From: Pseudomonas fragi
GTDB taxonomy: Bacteria > Pseudomonadota > Gammaproteobacteria > Pseudomonadales > Pseudomonadaceae
Reading direction: 5' to 3'
NCBI RefSeq assembly: GCF_002269505.1
Contig: NZ_NQKQ01000010.1
Coordinates: 62,001 to 126,000 of the forward strand
DNA: 64,000 bases
Shown here: positions 1 through 7,093 of the stretch, in pieces
Position numbering within the stretch: position 1 is the stretch's first letter
Layout of the letters: each line of letters opens with the position of its first letter
Made by a program: the position numbers and the translations under genes
The notes under the pieces: model-generated
Databases searched by the model: none
Seen by the model: only the letters and a program-made list of their open reading frames with translations
What the model was told of the DNA's origin: nothing

Positions 1-2
1 CC

Positions 3-131
3 AGGGATCTTGAGTCGTTCGGCGAGTTTGCCCGTGAAGTCCTGCAAGCCTTGCCGGCGGTGAAGGAAATTTATTCGAGTTTTTCGTATAAGTCGGTCAA
101 ACCATGGCGAAAGGTGCCAGTTGAAGGCTGA
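3..131 (+). CDS. Lrp/AsnC-family regulator, C-terminal tail only (5' truncated by window edge)
   Basis: The first 43 codons in frame 3 read through to TGA at 129-131. They end with a stretch resembling the last strand and tail of the Lrp/AsnC ligand-binding (RAM) domain: a helix around LESFGEFAREVLQALPAV followed by the strand VKEIYSSFSYKSVK. In this family the C-terminal domain binds an amino acid and drives oligomerisation, and the missing N-terminal domain would carry the DNA-binding helix-turn-helix. The identification rests on a short tail, so the effector and target genes cannot be named. Confidence 0.6.
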   Translation, partial: RDLESFGEFAREVLQALPAVKEIYSSFSYKSVKPWRKVPVEG

Positions 132-411
132 GCGCACTCAAGCGTAGACTGGTTTTGTTAATAAGACGTATGTTGACCAGCATGATATTTGTTAATGCAT
201 TGCTCATGTTGAGAGATCCTTCTCGTTGTATGAGTCAATAGTATTAGTGGGGAAGATTGAAAATTGCAGGTTGAATCTTGGGTGGTTTGTAAGTTTTTTT
301 GTGAGTTATATAGTTTTGGTCTGGTTGCTCTTTTTGTGACGGCTGGTGCGCGGTTTTAGTGCTTGGCTTTTACTTTTAATTGCATTGAATAAGAGTAAAA
401 AACCCTGTTGA
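132..411. other. AT-rich gap without a recognised gene
   Basis: This stretch lies between the regulator tail and the chitinase remnant. It is clearly richer in A+T than its surroundings, with T-rich runs near 290-330. No convincing gene was found. A 36-codon leftward reading frame at 97-207 has an AAGGA motif nine bases before its ATG, but nothing else supports it. Confidence 0.5.
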
Positions 412-592
412 ATCGCGTGGGCAGTGGCGTCGGCGGGCTGGTACTGGAGTTCGCGCAATATCAATACGCTGGCAGACGGGGATGATTTCGAGCGCGTGAC
501 TAGGGCTCATCAATGCTGGCCTCAATGGTCAGGCCCACCGTGTGGCGCTGTACCGCGAAGCATTGGGTTTATTGCACGCCAGAGCGGCTTGA
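412..592 (+). pseudogene. Frameshifted remnant of a GH19 chitinase/endolysin C-terminus
   Basis: From 412 the frame reads AWAVASAGWYWSSRNINTLA and continues to DDFERVTR at about 504. A single extra base in the G run at 502-505 then moves the homology to the next frame, which reads LINAGLNGQAHRVALYREAL and ends at TGA 590-592. Together these match the end of GH19 glycoside hydrolases, where a GW-W motif followed by a T-x-x-INGGLNG motif lies near the C-terminus. The frame is closed by a stop at 409-411, and the catalytic N-terminal part is absent upstream. It is therefore a decayed fragment of a chitinase or phage-type lysozyme. The next gene (DUF3087) begins 57 bases later and is intact. Confidence 0.65.
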
Positions 593-649
593 TCAGGCCA
601 TAATGCCTGCGCACTTTGCCCGCAGCCATTTTGGAGCCATAGATCAGTG

Positions 650-1183
650 ATGTTCGAGATTAAGCCGATAGACCCCGAAGCATATCGCCAGCAAACTCGC
701 CGCAGTACGCTGTATATCGCGTTGACGTTCGTGCTGCTGGCGCTGTTGCTGTCCGGCTTGCTGGTCATGGTTTTGGGTGTCGCGGGTGGCGACAATTTTC
801 GCTTGAATCTGACCGGGGTCATTATTGCCCTGGTCACGACTATCCTTCTGGTGCGCTACCTGTTCTGGTCTCAGCCCTGGATGGCGCCCGCAGTCTACGG
901 CTGGCAGCTCAAGCGCAGCCTGATGAAGGTAACCAATGTCATGCATCACGTGACGGCGGGAGTCATGGCGGGAGATGTGACGGCGATTAAGCTGCTGCGC
1001 TTTTATCACCTGGGGGTGACCCAGATGTACCAGCTGGACGCCAACTCCAGTGCGTTAAGCCAAATGGGACGTGAGATTGATTTGCACAAGGCGCGACTTG
1101 AGGCGCTGGGCATCGACACCGAGCAGACCCGACTCGATCCGCAGTGGCTTGATGCGGTGAAAAAGTTTACCCCACTGAAGTAA
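650..1183 (+). CDS. DUF3087 family inner-membrane protein
   Basis: The 177-residue protein starts MFEIKPIDPEAYRQQTRR. Two hydrophobic segments follow (about residues 22-46 and 55-75), then a hydrophilic helical C-terminal half of about 100 residues. This layout and the N-terminal motif are those of DUF3087 proteins, common in Pseudomonas and of unknown function. A GTG three bases upstream could serve as start; the ATG at 650 was chosen, with GGAG at 633-636 as weak ribosome-binding site. No operon partner is obvious: upstream is a pseudogene and downstream a REP hairpin. Confidence 0.75.
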   Translation: MFEIKPIDPEAYRQQTRRSTLYIALTFVLLALLLSGLLVMVLGVAGGDNFRLNLTGVIIALVTTILLVRYLFWSQPWMAPAVYGWQLKRSLMKVTNVMHHVTAGVMAGDVTAIKLLRFYHLGVTQMYQLDANSSALSQMGREIDLHKARLEALGIDTEQTRLDPQWLDAVKKFTPLK

Positions 1184-1210
1184 TGCTGCTCACCAGACCT
1201 GCGGTGTTTG

Positions 1211-1310
1211 TGTGGGGGCGAGCCTGCTCGCGAAGTTCGTAAACGATAGCCTGTCTTTACGCGATAATGGCGACGATCGGGAGGTCTTCACCAGCAGGCT
1301 CGCTCCCACA
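1211..1310. repeat. REPIN: two inverted REP sequences
   Basis: A REP at 1211-1232 (GTGGGGGCGAGCCTGCTCGC) faces an inverted, slightly diverged copy at 1291-1310 (AGCAGGCTCGCTCCCACA), separated by about 60 bases. The pair sits between the convergent DUF3087 and ppnN genes. The same REP family recurs at 14173, 18405, 26547, 34141 and 49288. Confidence 0.85.
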
Positions 1311-1341
1311 GTTGGGGCACGCGAGCCTTGTAGGGTGAGGT

Positions 1342-2715
1342 TCAGCTGACGACGCGGTAGCACGGCTCATATGCAGCGCCGCCCGGCAGTTTCATGCGGT
1401 GTTGTTCAACAAATGCCTGCAGCAATTTGTCCAGCGGCTTCATCACGGCAGCGTCACCGTGGATCTCGTAAGGCCCATACTGTTCGATCAGATGGATGCC
1501 TTTCTCTTTGACGTTGCCCGACACAATCCCGGAAAAAGCCTTGCGCAAGTTGATGGCCAATTCATGTGCTGGCATATCGCTACGCAGTTTCAGGCTGGCC
1601 ATATTGGCGTGGGTCGGGTCGAACGGGCGCTGGAAGCCTTCGTCGATTTTCAATAGCCAGTTAAAGTGGAAAGCATCGTTGCGCTCGCGGCGGAACTGTT
1701 TTACCGCCTTGAGCCCGGCGGTCATATGACGGGCTACTTCGGCCGGGTTGTCGATGATGATCTGATATTGCTGTTGCGCTTCTTGACCCAGGGTGGCGCC
1801 GACAAACTCATGCAGTTGCTGCAGGTAGGGTTCGGCTTCCTTGGGGCCGGTCAGGACAACCGGGAACGGCACATCCTTGTTTTCCGGGTGCATCAGAATG
1901 CCGAGCAAATACAGGAATTCTTCTGCTGTGCCGGCGCCGCCCGGGAAGATAATCACCCCGTGACCGACCCGGACAAAGGCTTCAAGACGCTTTTCGATAT
2001 CCGGCAGAATGACCAGTTCGTTGACAATGGGGTTCGGCGCTTCGGCAGCAATGATGCCCGGCTCGGTCAGGCCCAGATAACGGCCCCCGGTCAGACGTTG
2101 TTTGGCGTGGGAAATGGTCGCGCCCTTCATCGGCCCTTTCATCACACCGGGACCGCAGCCGGTACAGATATCCAGGCTGCGCAGGCCCAGTTCGTGGCCG
2201 ACCTTTTTGGTGTATTTGTACTCTTCGGTATTGATCGAGTGGCCACCCCAGCACACCACGATTTTCGGTTCGACGCCCGGGCGCAGCGTGCGGGCATTGC
2301 GCAGCAAGTGGAACACGTAGTCGGTGATGCCCGCAGAGCTGCTCAGGTCGATGCGCGGGCTGTCCAGGCCGCTCTGGGTATAGACGATATCGCGCAGGGC
2401 GCTGAACAACATCTCACGGGTGCTGGCGATCATTTCGCCGTCAACAAAGGCGTCGGCGGGGGCGTTGAGCAGTTCAAGACGCACACCGCGGTCTTGCTGG
2501 TGAATCCGTACCTCGAAATCCTGGTAGGCCTCAAGGATGGTCTTGGCGTTATCGACGTGAGCGCCAGTGTTCAGAATTGCCAGTACGCACTGGCGGAACA
2601 GTGTGTAGCTGCTACCTGAGCCCACCTCACTCAGCTGTTGTACTTCACGTTGGGAAAGTGTTTCCAGACTGCCTTTCGGGCTGACCGAGGCGTTGATGAC
2701 TTGTCTTTGGACCAT
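1342..2715 (-). CDS. ppnN: PpnN-type pyrimidine/purine nucleotide 5'-monophosphate nucleosidase
   Basis: The 457-residue product matches the length of E. coli PpnN (YgdH, about 454). It contains the LOG/lysine-decarboxylase-like fold with the signature PGGAGTAEE (about residues 259-267) and an upstream GGHSIN segment in the nucleotide-binding core. A conserved N-terminal and a C-terminal domain flank this core, as in PpnN. The family hydrolyses nucleoside monophosphates to base and ribose 5-phosphate; the E. coli enzyme is stimulated by (p)ppGpp. That regulation is family knowledge, not something seen here. The start ATG is preceded by AAGGA at eight bases. The gene is monocistronic. Confidence 0.9.
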   Translation of the reverse strand: MVQRQVINASVSPKGSLETLSQREVQQLSEVGSGSSYTLFRQCVLAILNTGAHVDNAKTILEAYQDFEVRIHQQDRGVRLELLNAPADAFVDGEMIASTREMLFSALRDIVYTQSGLDSPRIDLSSSAGITDYVFHLLRNARTLRPGVEPKIVVCWGGHSINTEEYKYTKKVGHELGLRSLDICTGCGPGVMKGPMKGATISHAKQRLTGGRYLGLTEPGIIAAEAPNPIVNELVILPDIEKRLEAFVRVGHGVIIFPGGAGTAEEFLYLLGILMHPENKDVPFPVVLTGPKEAEPYLQQLHEFVGATLGQEAQQQYQIIIDNPAEVARHMTAGLKAVKQFRRERNDAFHFNWLLKIDEGFQRPFDPTHANMASLKLRSDMPAHELAINLRKAFSGIVSGNVKEKGIHLIEQYGPYEIHGDAAVMKPLDKLLQAFVEQHRMKLPGGAAYEPCYRVVS

Positions 2716-2950
2716 TGCGAGCTTCCTTGAGCGGGGTCGAAAAATTGCTTGGCGCAGCTTTTGAGTTCATGCCATCAGTGCGAGCGAGGCGTCCCGACTC
2801 TTGCGTCTTTGGGTTGTGTTTCTTCAAGCATAGTAGCCTTGGCCGTGTAATTAAAAGAGCCTTCAGTTATCTCCCGTTACAGTACCAGCAGTGAGTGCGG
2901 CAGCGATAAGATAACCTCGCAAGTCACTGAAACAGAAAAAGGACAGGCAA

Positions 2951-3271
2951 ATGATCATCACCACCACACACAGCATTGACGGCAGAAAAGCCACTGAATA
3001 CCTCGGGATTGTCAGTGCCGAATCGGTCCACGGCATCAATGTGGTGCGGGATTTTTTTACCGGTGTGCGCGACTTTTTTGGTGGGCGTTCTCAGACGCTG
3101 GAGCGAGCGCTGAAAGAAGCGCGAGCAGAGGTCACGGACGAAATTCGTGACAGGGCAAAAGCCATGGGAGCAGATGCGATTATGGGGCTGGGGTTTGAAA
3201 TCAGCATGCCATCAGGTCGTGGCGGCATGCTGGTGGTGTTTGCCACGGGCACGGCTGTGCGCTTGAATTGA
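2951..3271 (+). CDS. YbjQ/UPF0145 heavy-metal-binding-domain protein
   Basis: This 106-residue soluble protein has the pattern of the YbjQ/UPF0145 family: an N-terminal strand (MIITTTHSIDG), the motif YLGIVSAESVHG, a central long helix rich in Arg/Glu (about residues 47-75) and the ending ADAIMGLGFE then VFATGTAVRL. The family forms pentameric rings and is sometimes labelled heavy-metal binding, but no function is established. AAGGA lies seven bases before the ATG. The gene is convergent with the DUF1269 gene. Confidence 0.85.
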   Translation: MIITTTHSIDGRKATEYLGIVSAESVHGINVVRDFFTGVRDFFGGRSQTLERALKEARAEVTDEIRDRAKAMGADAIMGLGFEISMPSGRGGMLVVFATGTAVRLN

Positions 3272-3282
3272 GGCTTGGGGTT

Positions 3283-3303
3283 TCGACCGCGCAAGGCGGT
3301 CGA
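3283..3303. terminator. Hairpin between convergent genes
   Basis: TCGACCGC, a five-base loop and GCGGTCGA form a perfect eight-base-pair stem, 12 bases after the ybjQ-type stop codon and 15 before the end of the DUF1269 gene. No strong U-tract follows on either strand, so termination activity is inferred from position and symmetry. Confidence 0.4.
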
Positions 3304-3318
3304 ATGGGCCCGTACGGT

Positions 3319-3864
3319 TTAAACCGTTTTCGCCAAAGGCACGCCGGCAGTGGTTTTGGACAGTGCGTCCTGCAGTTTCTGCTCTTGCTCGGGGGACAGG
3401 GAGGTACGCAAGACCTTGCCCTTGAAGTCCGAGTCTTCCAGTTCTTTCAGTACTTTTTCCGGCTGGAACTTGCGCAGCAGAACGAACAGGGCCGAGGAAT
3501 CATTGGGAATGGTCTCGCTCAATGACTTGATGAAATCGTCATCGATCCCGTAATCGCTCAACGAACCTGACAGGGCGCCAGTACCAGCACCCAACGCGCC
3601 ACCGATGGCAAAGCCGGCCAGCGGGTTGAGAAACAGCAGCCCGACCAGTGCGCCCCACAGACCACCGGTGACCAGGCCTGAAGTGGCGCCGATCGCGGTC
3701 AGATTTACACTCTGCTTGATATGGATCTTGCCTTCGGCATTACGCACCACAATCACTGCATCTTCCAGCTCTACCAGGTGCTCTTTGCTCAGCGAAACCA
3801 TCTTGGTGAGGGCACGATCTGCTTTTTCGGTGTCTGAAAATCCCACTACGATTAAATCGGACAT
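3319..3864 (-). CDS. DUF1269 family membrane protein
   Basis: The 181-residue product starts MSDLIVVGFSDTEKAD, typical of DUF1269. This start was preferred because AAGGA lies nine bases upstream; an ATG three codons earlier would be only one base from it. A central glycine/alanine-rich hydrophobic region (about residues 63-103, GGLWGALVGLLFLNPLAG) forms a glycine-zipper-like membrane hairpin between two soluble parts. The N-terminal part is ferredoxin-like (SLSKEHLVELEDAVIV). The function is unknown; related proteins are often stress- or stationary-phase-associated. It is monocistronic. Confidence 0.8.
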   Translation of the reverse strand: MSDLIVVGFSDTEKADRALTKMVSLSKEHLVELEDAVIVVRNAEGKIHIKQSVNLTAIGATSGLVTGGLWGALVGLLFLNPLAGFAIGGALGAGTGALSGSLSDYGIDDDFIKSLSETIPNDSSALFVLLRKFQPEKVLKELEDSDFKGKVLRTSLSPEQEQKLQDALSKTTAGVPLAKTV

Positions 3865-4163
3865 GTCTTTCATTCCTTGATGGTACAGGTCCAGCCCGGC
3901 GAAGGGCTGAAGGGTGGAGGAGTTTCTCAAGGCGTCGCAATGCAAACACCCTGGTGCGCAGTGGTTCAGCTGTCTGGAGCCTGCTGCGAGGAATGAGCGT
4001 GGTCGCTAACCGTGAAACGGTCAAGTCGACAAGACATATCTCTTGAAAAAGAGAACGCTGCGGCAAGGGCAGGCAGTGCCGTGGCAGGTGCGGTGTGCAA
4101 ATGGGTTGAGGAGGGCTGGCTGAGCAGCCCTGACCTCAAGCCCGGGGCTGATGCCTCACAAGC
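3865..4163. other. Gap between rsmE end and DUF1269 gene start
   Basis: About 300 bases with no supported gene. It should hold the promoter of the leftward DUF1269 gene and the 3' end of rsmE. A GGGCTG/CAGCCC hairpin at 4113-4130 lies about 35 bases beyond the rsmE stop but lacks a T-run. Confidence 0.4.
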
Positions 4164-4358
4164 TTATGGCTGTTCGTTCTTTTCAGGTGCATTCAAGCCA
4201 GCCTGGATGCGTTGGTAAATTTCTTCACGGTGAACCGCTACATCCTTCGGTGCATTGATGCCGATTCTGACCTGTTGTCCGCTGACACCTAAAATAGTGA
4301 TCGTAATATCGTCACCGATGTTTATGCTTTCACCAACTTTGCGGGTGAGTATCAGCAT
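4164..4358 (-). CDS. rsmE: CsrA/RsmA-family translational regulator, RsmE-like
   Basis: The 64-residue protein begins [20 protein letters not shown] and contains [20 protein letters not shown], including the conserved RNA-contact arginine in [10 protein letters not shown]. The first-strand signature [10 protein letters not shown] and the tail [12 protein letters not shown] match RsmE rather than RsmA (RRVGETLMVGD) of fluorescent pseudomonads. RsmE binds GGA motifs near ribosome-binding sites and represses secondary-metabolite and exoenzyme mRNAs; it is titrated by RsmX/Y/Z small RNAs under GacS/GacA. An AAGGAG motif precedes the chosen ATG; an in-frame ATG ten codons upstream would add a non-family extension. 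Confidence 0.92.
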   Translation of the reverse strand: MLILTRKVGESINIGDDITITILGVSGQQVRIGINAPKDVAVHREEIYQRIQAGLNAPEKNEQP

Positions 4359-4387
4359 TTTTTTCTCCTTGATGGCTTTGTAAGGCA

Positions 4388-4400
4388 CGTCTCTGAGACG
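4388..4400 (-). promoter_or_regulatory. Short perfect inverted repeat in the rsmE leader
   Basis: CGTCTC-T-GAGACG is a six-base arm repeat about 30 bases upstream of the rsmE start. It could be an operator or a small RNA hairpin in the leader. No binding protein can be named. Confidence 0.25.
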
Positions 4401-4609
4401 GTGCGGCTTCGGTCATGACTACAGAATACTGCTATGTACGTATTTTTGCGCCGCTCATTACAGACGACATGGCCAGAGGTTTAATTCCCTTTATGGGGAA
4501 AATTCTCGCGCATAAGCCTTAAATTGGGGCGCTTTGGATTTGTTCAAGGAGAGCAAGGCCGCTGCCCCAGTGATAAAATCTACCCATTCAAACAGACAGG
4601 GGAAACGCA

Positions 4610-4966
4610 GTGCGTATAGTCATCGTGATGACAGCTATTTTGGCCTTGACGGCTTGCGGTCAGGAGTCTAACGATAAAATCCAGCGGGCTAAAGCAGCTT
4701 CTGAAGCAACAATGGCCCAAGCCCCTGTTGCTCACTGGGCTCTGGAGATTACTGAAGGCCAGAGAGCGACCATTCCGGACACTACCGGCAGACTGCTTGA
4801 CAACGGATTTACTCCTTACATTTTCGAGAGCGGCGGTGTTCAGCACTTCCTGATCGGGCCGTTTACCACCGAGGCTCAAGCACTTGAGGCCCAGCAAAAG
4901 ATGAAACTCAAGCCCAAGCTGGACGGCATTGAAACCAACGTGATCGAGCTTCCCGCCGCGAAATAA
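4610..4966 (+). CDS. Small lipoprotein with SPOR-like C-terminus
   Basis: The 118-residue product starts at GTG, preceded by GGGGA at six bases. Its N-terminus is a short lipoprotein signal (VMTAILALTAC, lipobox LTAC with Cys16). After an Ala/Gln-rich linker, the segment QHFLIGPFTTEAQALEAQQK resembles the core of SPOR peptidoglycan-binding domains (strand, GPF, then helix). The fold is inferred from that pattern only and the domain is short. Upstream is the divergent rsmE gene; downstream is the TetR regulator. Function unknown. Confidence 0.65.
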   Translation: MRIVIVMTAILALTACGQESNDKIQRAKAASEATMAQAPVAHWALEITEGQRATIPDTTGRLLDNGFTPYIFESGGVQHFLIGPFTTEAQALEAQQKMKLKPKLDGIETNVIELPAAK

Positions 4967-5088
4967 ACTGATACAGCGTCGGGTAATCGCCTAAGCGTAG
5001 CTGCCACAGGCGTTATTCGGCGCTTTGTGCAGGAAATATTTGCTCACTCGGCGCACATCAGAGCAGCACGACGGCAAGGGCAATAGCC

Positions 5089-5709
5089 ATGAGCAATCAC
5101 AAGATCGAAATTCGACGCAGCAATGTCGAAAAAATCCTTCTGGGGGCCGAAAGGGTATTTGCCGAAAAGGGCTTTGCCGGTACGGCGATGGCGGATATTG
5201 CGGCGCAAGTTCAATTGCCACGCTCCAACCTGCATTATTACTTCAGCACCAAGACTGATCTGTACAGCGCGGTATTGCTGGGGTTGCTGGAAGTGTGGAA
5301 GCAGGATGCGCTGTGTTTCGAGACCTATGACGATCCGCGTCTGGTATTGAGCAGTTACATCCGCGCCAAAATGAATCACTCACGCACCCGGCCCCATGGC
5401 TCGAAAGTATGGGCCAATGAAATGATTCACGGCGCGCCGACATTGGGCCTGGCGCTGGATGCCAGCCTGTATGACTGGGCCAAGATGAAGGAGGCGAAAA
5501 TTCGCCAATGGGTTCAGGACAAACGAATTTTGCCTGTGGAGCCGTCCAGCCTGCTGTACATGATCTGGGCTTCAACCCAGCATTACGCTGACTTTGACCA
5601 TCAAGTGATGATCATCAACGATCACCAGCCGTTGTCCGATATCCAGTTTGAGCGTGCGGTGCAAACCGTCACCAGCGTGATCCTGCGCGGGATCGGGCTG
5701 GAGCCCTGA
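5089..5709 (+). CDS. rutR: RutR-like TetR-family regulator of pyrimidine catabolism
   Basis: The 206-residue protein has an N-terminal TetR helix-turn-helix (about residues 13-58: AERVFAEKGFAGTAMADIAA, then LHYYFSTKTDLY). Its C-terminal domain resembles the RutR/YcdC type (SKVWANEMIHGAP, QWVQDKRILPVEP). In E. coli RutR binds uracil or thymine and controls pyrimidine use. Here the gene is convergent with the hydA-preT-preA operon and directly beside it, which supports a role as its regulator. AAGGG lies eight bases before the ATG. The family and neighbourhood are clear; ligand and operator are inferred. Confidence 0.8.
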   Translation: MSNHKIEIRRSNVEKILLGAERVFAEKGFAGTAMADIAAQVQLPRSNLHYYFSTKTDLYSAVLLGLLEVWKQDALCFETYDDPRLVLSSYIRAKMNHSRTRPHGSKVWANEMIHGAPTLGLALDASLYDWAKMKEAKIRQWVQDKRILPVEPSSLLYMIWASTQHYADFDHQVMIINDHQPLSDIQFERAVQTVTSVILRGIGLEP

Positions 5710-5720
5710 ACGCCTGGTTC

Positions 5721-5811
5721 GTAGTCGCTGCCGAGGCACGAAGGCTGCGAGCTCTTGTCTTGCTGCCACTCGAACAAAGGCTCGCAGCCTTCGTGCCTCG
5801 GCAGCGACTAC
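5721..5811. repeat. Perfect 32 bp inverted repeat (GTAGTCGCTGCCG REP family)
   Basis: GTAGTCGCTGCCGAGGCACG... at 5721-5752 is exactly complementary to 5780-5811, with a 27-base loop. It lies between the convergent rutR and preA stop codons and probably acts as a two-way transcription barrier. Related copies occur at 24929-25086, 38555-38588 and 53181-53307. Confidence 0.85.
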
Positions 5812-5818
5812 GGGCTAA

Positions 5819-7093
5819 CTACGAAGCCACGCAATACGGATTACGCGGGTCATGGTTCCAGTCCAGAAATGGCAGTCCATTGTTGTGCGGCACCATTTCT
5901 ATACAGTCCTGCACCGGGCAGGTGATCTGGCACAGGTTGCATCCCACGCATTCATCGTCGATCACTTCGTAACGGTGTGTCCCGTCAGCCTGTTTCAAAC
6001 TGGCGATGGCCTGGTGTGAGGTGTCTTCACAGGCAATATGGCAACGGCCGCAGCCTATGCAGGTCTGCTGGTCGATTTTGGCGATAACCTGATAGTTGAT
6101 ATCGAGATATTTCCAGTCAGTGGTATTGCCTACAGCCCGGCCCGAGAAATCATCCAGGCTGGTATAGCCCTGACTGTCCATCCAGCGCGACAAACCATCC
6201 TTCATCTCGTCCACAATCCGAAACCCGTGGAGCATCGCTGCGGTGCACACCTGAACGGCCCCACAGCCGAGCGCGATAAATTCTGCAGCATCGCGCCAAC
6301 TGCCTACACCACCGATACCGCATATGGGCAGACCTTTGGTCAAAGGGTCGCGGGCAATTTCAGCCACCATATTCAGCGCAATCGGCTTGACTGCCGAGCC
6401 GCAATAGCCGCCATGAGTGCTTTGGCTGCCGACCATCGGTAATGCCACCATGCGCTCAAGGTCGACGCTGGTGATCGAGTTGATGGTGTTGATCAATGAC
6501 ACCGCATCGGCCCCGCCACGATGGGCCGCCCGGGCACTGAGGCGAACATCGGTGATATTGGGCGTCAGCTTGACGATCACCGGCAATGAACAGTAGGTCT
6601 TGCACCAGCGTGTGACCATTTCCACGTACTCGGGCACCTGACCCACTGCCGCGCCCATGCCGCGTTCGGGCATGCCGTGGGGGCAACCGAAGTTCAGTTC
6701 GATGCCATCGGCACCCGTGGCCTCCACCAGTGGCAGGATATATTTCCAGGACTCTTCTTCGCAGGGCACCATCAGCGACACGATAAGGGCTCGATCCGGC
6801 CAGTCCTTCTTGACCTGGGTGATCTCGCGCAAGTTGATTTCAAGGGAGCGATCGGTAATCAGCTCGATATTGTTGATGCCCATAACCTCGCGGTTGGGTC
6901 CGTAGTGCGCCGAGTAACGCGAAGACACGTTGACCGCGGCCGGGTCTTCGCCCAGGGTTTTCCAGACCACGCCGCCCCAGCCCGCCTCATAGGCGCGTAC
7001 TACGTTGTAGGCCTTGTCGGTGGGGGGCGCAGAGGCGAGCCAGAACGGGTTAGGTGCCTTGATACCGGCGAAGACAATCGAAAGATCGGCCAT
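5819..7093 (-). CDS. preA: NAD-dependent dihydropyrimidine dehydrogenase, subunit PreA
   Basis: The 424-residue protein has an N-terminal dihydroorotate-dehydrogenase-like FMN barrel: ASAPPTDKAYNVVRAYEAGW, ELNFGCPHGM, then ICGIGGVGSWRDA at the phosphate site. A C-terminal pair of 4Fe-4S motifs follows, CIGCGRCHIAC (about residues 342-352) and CVGCNLCQITCPVQDC (about 381-396). With PreT it reduces uracil and thymine to 5,6-dihydro forms, the first step of reductive pyrimidine degradation. The start overlaps nothing but directly abuts the preT stop, and AGGAGG lies eight bases upstream, so translation is probably coupled. It is the last gene of the leftward operon. Confidence 0.94.
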   Translation of the reverse strand: MADLSIVFAGIKAPNPFWLASAPPTDKAYNVVRAYEAGWGGVVWKTLGEDPAAVNVSSRYSAHYGPNREVMGINNIELITDRSLEINLREITQVKKDWPDRALIVSLMVPCEEESWKYILPLVEATGADGIELNFGCPHGMPERGMGAAVGQVPEYVEMVTRWCKTYCSLPVIVKLTPNITDVRLSARAAHRGGADAVSLINTINSITSVDLERMVALPMVGSQSTHGGYCGSAVKPIALNMVAEIARDPLTKGLPICGIGGVGSWRDAAEFIALGCGAVQVCTAAMLHGFRIVDEMKDGLSRWMDSQGYTSLDDFSGRAVGNTTDWKYLDINYQVIAKIDQQTCIGCGRCHIACEDTSHQAIASLKQADGTHRYEVIDDECVGCNLCQITCPVQDCIEMVPHNNGLPFLDWNHDPRNPYCVAS

